Source of the DNA: Hymenobacter sp. PAMC 26628
GTDB lineage: Bacteria; Bacteroidota; Bacteroidia; Cytophagales; Hymenobacteraceae
Length of the DNA: 64,000 nucleotides
Reading direction: 5' to 3'
NCBI RefSeq assembly: GCF_001562275.1
Contig: NZ_CP014304.1
Span: 4,960,001 to 5,024,000, forward strand
How positions within the stretch are numbered: position 1 is the first letter of the stretch; the number at the start of each line of letters is the position of its first letter. Position numbers and translations under genes: made by a program. This document shows, piece by piece, positions 59,698 to 64,000 of the stretch. The notes beneath the pieces were generated by a model. The model was not told the origin of the DNA and did no database searches. It worked only from the letters and a program-made list of their open reading frames with translations.

Positions 59698-59759
59698 AAG
59701 TACTGGCGAAGTTCGGTACTGAAAATGCCTCCACTTACATGCTGGGACTATACACATAG
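58735..59759. mobile_element. IS481-family insertion sequence
   Basis: Terminal inverted repeats share GTGTATAGTCCCAGCATG (left at 58739-58756, right reversed at 59738-59755) and possibly CTAN outside it. No convincing target duplication is visible. The right end truncates a leucine-rich-repeat gene. Confidence 0.82.
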
Positions 59760-60199
59760 TTCAGCAGGAATGGTACCGGTGAGTCTATCACCGGAAAAAT
59801 TCAGGATTTGCACCTTGGTTAATTGGCCGATCTCGCGGGGGATGGAGCCGGTGAAGTACCCGGAGCTGACTTGCAACTTTACCAGGTACGTCAATTGGCC
59901 CAGGCTGGCGGGCAGCGTCCCCGACAGGTTTCCCGCATCAACTACGAGGTACGTCACGTCCCCCCGCTGACGCAGACCCCGGGCCAGTTGCCGGCTTCAG
60001 CCAACGTGGTGCCTTTGAGCCAACCAGGGCGCGTGGTCCAATTGGGTCCACCCGTGGCGTTGTAAAATGCGCGCAAGGCACTCAATTCGGTGGCGTCGGC
60101 CACCAAGCCCTGCCCCGCCGGAACGGTTTGCGCCTGGGCTCCCACCGCGAAGAGCAGCAACAGCACCAACAGGGTGCTGGTCCGAAGACAATGCCCCAT
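59760..60199 (-). pseudogene. Leucine-rich-repeat secreted protein, truncated by IS481
   Basis: From the ATG at 60199: MGHCLRTSTLLVLLLLFAVG (signal peptide), then ALRAFYNATGGPNWTTRPGW, the cap common to plant-type LRR proteins of Bacteroidota. After a frameshift at a run of six C (59960-59965) come repeats LSGTLPASLGQLTYLVKLQV and FTGSIPREIGQLTKVQILNF. The coding sequence stops where the insertion sequence begins. The rest of the gene is absent from the window. Confidence 0.8.
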
Positions 60200-60386
60200 G
60201 AAGCAGGCCGTCAACGTCCCCTTTGGACCGTCCAGCGCGGCGCGGCGCGCAATTGCTAAGAAAAAACCAATGGTACGCGCGTAAAAAGGGGCCATATAGA
60301 GAACGTAAGGAAGCGCCGGACGCAAATAGTCGACGACCTGTTAACATGCATTTTCGACAACCCTGGACCAGCAAAAAACGGAAAGC

Positions 60387-60520
60387 GGTTAGTTGGGGGC
60401 CCGCACAGGCAACGGGTTTGCGCCGGGCAAGCGGCGCCTGCCCCCGGGCCTGGGACTAACCAAACGGTGTCAGCCGCAACTGTGCCGCAGCCGGAAGCAC
60501 GAGGAGCATTGCCGTGGCGA
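60387..60520 (+). ncRNA. Possible relic of a cobalamin-type riboswitch or other structured RNA
   Basis: A long stem starts ggttagttgggggcccg and closes cgggcctgggactaacc. It is followed by accaaacggtgtcagccgca, then actgtgccgcagccggaagc and acgaggagcattgccgtgg. The pieces acGGTG, ccGCAACTGT and AAGCnCGAgGA...TGCCG recall conserved cobalamin-riboswitch blocks, but spacing is short. No btuB-like gene follows; only a 14-codon frame from 60669 precedes transposon debris. Low certainty. Confidence 0.25.
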
Positions 60521-60729
60521 GGTGCCATAAACGACCGGGGTGGAAAGGAAAGCTGGGAATGGAAGCAGCGCGTCGGTTGGGCCCGGGGTAGGGAGCCGCA
60601 ACGACCGGGGGGAGGCCGCGAAACCGGGGGCAAGTAGGCCCGTAAAAACCGATTAACCAACCGTTAGCATGATTATTTTATTAAGAAGACATTTTTATTT
60701 TGCGGGGTGTTAGACGGGAGTTGGGAACA

Positions 60730-61275
60730 TCAATTGCTGCGTTCGGGAGGAGGTCCTTTGGTTAGTTGGCGCAGTATCAACTGACAAAAACAGGCGTTGA
60801 TAACGGCTTCACGGCCGCGGGGATTGGTTTGGCAGTCTCGGCCAGCCACGCGGCGGTATCTACTGATCCAATCAAAACTGTGCGCCATCACCCAGCGCCG
60901 GGGCAGCGGTGGCCACCAGCGGCCCAGAGCAGCTGCGACTGCGGGGCGTTGGCCTTGCCCCGGCCAGCACCGGGGCCGCGCCCAGGGGGCCTTGTACGCT
61001 GGCCGTCTGCACCAGCACGGCAAAGGGCAGGCCCTGGGTATCGACGGCGATGCGGCGCTTACGCCCAGCTACTTGCTTGTTGGCGTCGTAGCATTAACAG
61101 CCCCGTATTACTGCCCGTGCGCACGGTCTGCGTGTCTATGGCCTCGGCCGCACGGGTGAAGGAGGGCATCAAAACGTGTGGGGCAATCCGACTTTTCGGT
61201 CGAACTAGGCGGAAAAGGAGTAGCCAGTGGCTTAGCCCAAAACTGGCTTGCCCCACACGTTTTGATGCTCTCCAA
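60730..61275 (-). pseudogene. Degenerate IS5-like transposase and element remnant
   Basis: On the minus strand pieces of a DDE transposase are readable in different frames: EAIDTQTVRTGSNTG, then AGRKRRIAVDTQGLPFAVLV, and near the end LPRRWVMAHSFDWISRYRRV and INACFCQLILRQL. The second catalytic block is missing and the Glu of the RWVxERT motif is lost (VMAHS). At 61160-61270 two copies of cccacacgttttgatg face each other about 60 bases apart. The remnant is dead. Confidence 0.65.
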
Positions 61276-61661
61276 TGCGCAGGAACAACCTAATTTACCC
61301 CGACAAGCTTCTGATTACCTACTGCCTTGAACGAACCTAATCGGAACAACTAATTGATTAACAGCAGCAATTAGTCCAATAAAGGCCCAACAGTGATGCA
61401 TTCAAGTACTGGAAGGCCTTAACGTTGTTTTTTTCGTCTATCGATTGAGTTCACGCTAATCATTCGAAAGAAGCCGTTGTTGTACCTTGATTATTGAACA
61501 GTTTATTTTAGTTGTTTTCGCCCGTTTGAAGGCCAGGCAGCGCATCCCGGCCCGCTGATTCGCATGTGCGAAATACGAGCGCCGAACTAGACGAGTAAGC
61601 AAGGGTTTTATCCTGCGCCATATCTTGCCAGCCCTAGAAGTACTCCTCCCTTACTAACTTA
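61276..61661. other. AT-rich intergenic region before the NtrC-type regulator
   Basis: No gene is supported. It contains short inverted repeats (aactaatt/aattagt around 61345-61376; ttcgca-tg-tgcgaa at 61559-61572) that might be regulatory. No TAnnTTTG box was found near the gene start. Confidence 0.4.
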
Positions 61662-63014
61662 ATGTCCGCAGGCAGCATCCTTTTCATTGACGACGAAGCT
61701 AGTCTGCGGGCGGTGGTGGCGCGGGTGCTTGAATTTGAGGGGTACACCGTGCTGCAGGCGGCAGACGCCCGGCGCGGATTGGAGGTATTGAGCCAGCACG
61801 CCGCCGAGGTATTGGTGGTGCTCTGCGACGTGAAGCTGCCCGACGCCAACGGCGTGGAGCTTTTGCCCCGCCTGAAAGCCTTGGCGCCCGACATCGAAGT
61901 GATTTTGCTCACGGCCTACGGCACCGTGCCGGCCAGCGTCCAGGCGATGAAGCTTGGGGCCTTTGACTACCTCACCAAGGGCGATTCCGACGACCAACTG
62001 TTTGTGGTGGTGGCCCGCGCCATGGAAAAGGCCCGGTTGCAGCGCCGCGTCGCCGACCTAGAAAAGCAAGTGGGCGCGCAGTTCGGGTTCGATTCCCTGC
62101 TTGGTTCGTCCGCGGCTTTGGCCAAGGCCCGGGCCTTGGCGGAGCGGGTGGCCCCCACCGAAGCGGCCGTGCTGCTGGAAGGGCCCACGGGGGCGGGCAA
62201 GGAGTTGTTTGCGCAAGCCATTCATTACGCCAGCCCGCGCCGCACCAAGCCATTCGTGGCCCTGAACTGCAGCGCTTTCCCCAAGGATTTGTTGGAATCG
62301 GAGCTGTTTGGGTACCGCAAAGGGGCCTTCACCGGCGCGGCGGTGGACAAAAAAGGGTTGTTTGAGGAAGCCAGCGGCGGCACCTTGTTCCTCGACGAAA
62401 TCGGGGAACTCGAAGTGGGGGCGCAGGCCAAGCTGCTGCGGGCCCTGGAAACGCAGGAGTTCACCAAGCTCGGCGACACCAAGCCCACCCGGGTGAACGT
62501 GCGCATCGTGGCCGCCACCAACCGCAACCTCAAGCAGGAGGCCGACCAGGGCCATTTTCGGCCCGACTTGTACTACCGCCTCTCAATTTTTGTGGTGCCC
62601 GTGCCGCCGCTTAACGCCCGGCGCGACGACATCGAGCCGCTGGCCACCCACTTCTTGCAGCTCTACGCCGCCAAGCTGCGCAAGCGCCTGACGGGCATGG
62701 ACCCGGAGTTTGTGCAGCTGTTGCTGCACTACGACTGGCGGGGCAACGTGCGCGAACTCAAGAACGTGCTGGAACGCGCCGTGATTCTGGCCGACGAGGA
62801 AATTCTGACGGTGGACACCCTGCCGGCGGAGTTTCAGGCCGTGCCTTTCGCGGCCACGGAGCCCGACCCGGCCGGCCGCTCTCTGCGGGGCGTCGAGAAG
62901 CGCCAAGTTGAGCTGGTGCTCCAGGAAACCGCCGGCAACAAGGCCGAAGCTGCCCGCCAGCTGGGCATCAGCGTGAAGACGCTGTACCGCAAAATTCTAG
63001 AATATGCCCTGTAG
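61662..63014 (+). CDS. Sigma-54-dependent response regulator (NtrC family)
   Basis: A 450-residue protein. The receiver domain (1-120) has Asp56 as phosphorylation site (LCDVKLPDANG) and Lys in DYLTKGDSDD. The AAA+ domain (about 140-375) has Walker A EGPTGAGKELF, the sigma-54 loop GAFTGA at 221-226, Walker B GGTLFLDEIGEL and the Arg finger region YYRLSIFVVPVPPL. The C-terminal Fis-type helix-turn-helix is AARQLGISVKTLYRKI. It activates sigma-54 promoters when phosphorylated, presumably by the kinase encoded next. Confidence 0.95.
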   Translation: MSAGSILFIDDEASLRAVVARVLEFEGYTVLQAADARRGLEVLSQHAAEVLVVLCDVKLPDANGVELLPRLKALAPDIEVILLTAYGTVPASVQAMKLGAFDYLTKGDSDDQLFVVVARAMEKARLQRRVADLEKQVGAQFGFDSLLGSSAALAKARALAERVAPTEAAVLLEGPTGAGKELFAQAIHYASPRRTKPFVALNCSAFPKDLLESELFGYRKGAFTGAAVDKKGLFEEASGGTLFLDEIGELEVGAQAKLLRALETQEFTKLGDTKPTRVNVRIVAATNRNLKQEADQGHFRPDLYYRLSIFVVPVPPLNARRDDIEPLATHFLQLYAAKLRKRLTGMDPEFVQLLLHYDWRGNVRELKNVLERAVILADEEILTVDTLPAEFQAVPFAATEPDPAGRSLRGVEKRQVELVLQETAGNKAEAARQLGISVKTLYRKILEYAL

Positions 63015-63226
63015 CGGCCTTCCCTGAAGGCCCCGCGCTGCATCTTTTTGACCGACCACCGGGACAAAATGATACGGTTGCCGGGTGCGGACGTTCGCAT
63101 TCGACGGAGCGTATTTACTATAGATAATTGATGGTTATGGTATTGCAATAAATAACAGCTAACTAGTACGCTTCGGCCTGCTAATGGTAAGCCTGTTTTT
63201 CGAAGACTGGTTGGTTCTCGGCCGTT

Positions 63227-64000
63227 ATGAACATCAAATCCAAAATTACCTTGGGCTTTTTGGCCCTGCTCGGGCTGCTCATCGTGTTGGGCAGCTATGC
63301 GCACTACACCGTGCAGCAGCTGGACCGCAATGCCCGCTCCGTGCTGCAGGATAACTTCTACTCCGTGCAACTGGGCGAAGACATGCTGCGGGCGCTGGAC
63401 CTCGCCGAAGCGCACCCCGCGGCTTCGGAAGGCCTACCCCGCTTCCGCGAGGACCTGACCCGCGAAGCCGGCAACATCACTGAGCCGGGCGAGTGGCCCC
63501 TAGTGGATAGCCTCACCCACAGTCTGGTGCTGTTTCAGCCATTGCGCAGCGCCGAAACCCTGGCCCTGCTGCGGCAGCAAACCCACCGCATGGTGCACTT
63601 GAACCTACAGGCCGTCACCCACAAAAACGAGCAAGCCAACCGCGCAGCCGTGGCAGCCGGCCGCACCCTGCTCGTGCTCATCGTGCTCAGCATCATGATT
63701 GCCCTGGGCTTTGTGCTGAGCGTGCCCGAAGCGGCGGTGAGCGGGCTGCGGAAACTATCGGCCAGCATCGCTCACGTCACGCAAGGAGACTTTTCGGCCA
63801 CCATTCCGGTGGAAAGCCGCGACGAGTTCGGGCAGGTGGCCACGTCGTTTAACCAGTTACTGGTACACGTCAACGACGTGCGCACCCGCAACCTGGGCGG
63901 GCTCGTGACCGAGCGCAACCGCGTAGCCAGCATTGTGCAGACCCTGGACGAGGCCCTGCTGATGCTCGACGAAGACCGGCGCGTGCTGGTGGCTAACCCG
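63227..64000 (+). CDS. Sensor histidine kinase, N-terminal part (runs off the right edge)
   Basis: An open frame of 258 codons from ATG 63227 to the edge. Membrane helix 1 is at about 7-27 (ITLGFLALLGLLIVLGSYAH). The extracytoplasmic sensor is at about 28-140. Helix 2 is at about 146-165 (TLLVLIVLSIMIALGFVLSV). A HAMP domain (ISGLRK-like LRKLSASIAHVTQGDFSATI) and the start of a PAS domain (RVASIVQTLDEALLMLDEDR) follow. The kinase core lies outside the window. It follows the NtrC-type regulator by 212 bases and is its probable partner. Confidence 0.88.
   Translation, partial: MNIKSKITLGFLALLGLLIVLGSYAHYTVQQLDRNARSVLQDNFYSVQLGEDMLRALDLAEAHPAASEGLPRFREDLTREAGNITEPGEWPLVDSLTHSLVLFQPLRSAETLALLRQQTHRMVHLNLQAVTHKNEQANRAAVAAGRTLLVLIVLSIMIALGFVLSVPEAAVSGLRKLSASIAHVTQGDFSATIPVESRDEFGQVATSFNQLLVHVNDVRTRNLGGLVTERNRVASIVQTLDEALLMLDEDRRVLVANP

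Noticed and set aside
60256..60660. A 134-codon minus frame near the LRR remnant
   Set aside because: No domain, unusual composition, overlaps the LRR signal-peptide region and the possible structured RNA.
1..64000. Search for rRNA, tRNA, tmRNA and CRISPR arrays
   Set aside because: No cloverleaf, rRNA signature or regularly spaced direct repeats were seen. The repeats present are hairpins or transposon ends.

Overview
The window reads as chromosome of a GC-rich member of the Bacteroidota, most likely Hymenobacter or a close relative. The reasons are the high GC content, many -7 promoter boxes of the Bacteroidota form TAnnTTTG, weak or absent Shine-Dalgarno sites, families typical of Cytophagales (DUF4783, fasciclin, CbpA/CbpM, an RNR small subunit close to rplU-rpmA), and a striking excess of the heptamer GGGGCCC in native genes. 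No rRNA, tRNA or CRISPR array was seen.

Layout. 1-37600 is mainly ordinary backbone: a cut-off Gfo/Idh/MocA oxidoreductase, an orphan mcrC, an ECF sigma factor followed by an anti-sigma-like membrane protein fused to a trypsin-like protease, msrC, ribD, an SDR/AraC pair, prmC, the threonine genes thrA-thrB-thrC (minus strand), prfA, gpmI, nadC, a ZIP transporter, cbpM/cbpA, rlpA-like, GH25 lysozyme, a small heat-shock protein, an Omp85 protein, hemW, rpmA/rplU and nrdB. nrdB has a cluster of DnaA-box-like sites upstream. Dispersed hairpin repeats of the form GTCATGC...GAAGCATCT sit between genes, and three of them surround a small GIY-YIG gene at 37729.

37600-46100 is a transposon graveyard. 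It holds a frameshifted DUF1348 remnant, a truncated IS3 transposase, a decayed Tn3-family transposon with 38-bp ends and an intact serine resolvase, and then a nested set: an IS630 element interrupted by an IS1-family element (8-bp target duplication GCGCTGTT), itself interrupted by an IS5-family element (3-bp duplication TAA).

46100-52544 is a TetR-controlled RND efflux system (adaptor, permease, outer-membrane factor) with three related palindromic operator-like sites.

52686-56381 is the main find. It is a 3.7-kb segment bounded by 38-bp Tn3-type terminal inverted repeats and a perfect 5-bp target duplication (ACTAC), with no transposase inside. It carries a Crp/Fnr-type regulator and three NAD(P)-linked oxidoreductase genes. 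It splits an acyl-carrier-protein-like gene after its ninth codon; removing the segment and one duplication restores a 92-residue frame. That carrier protein has Ala where the phosphopantetheine Ser is expected.

56800-64000 holds an AraC/SDR pair, an IS481-family insertion that truncates a leucine-rich-repeat gene, a degenerate IS5-like remnant, a possible relic of a cobalamin-type riboswitch, and an NtrC-type response regulator followed by a sensor kinase that runs off the right edge.
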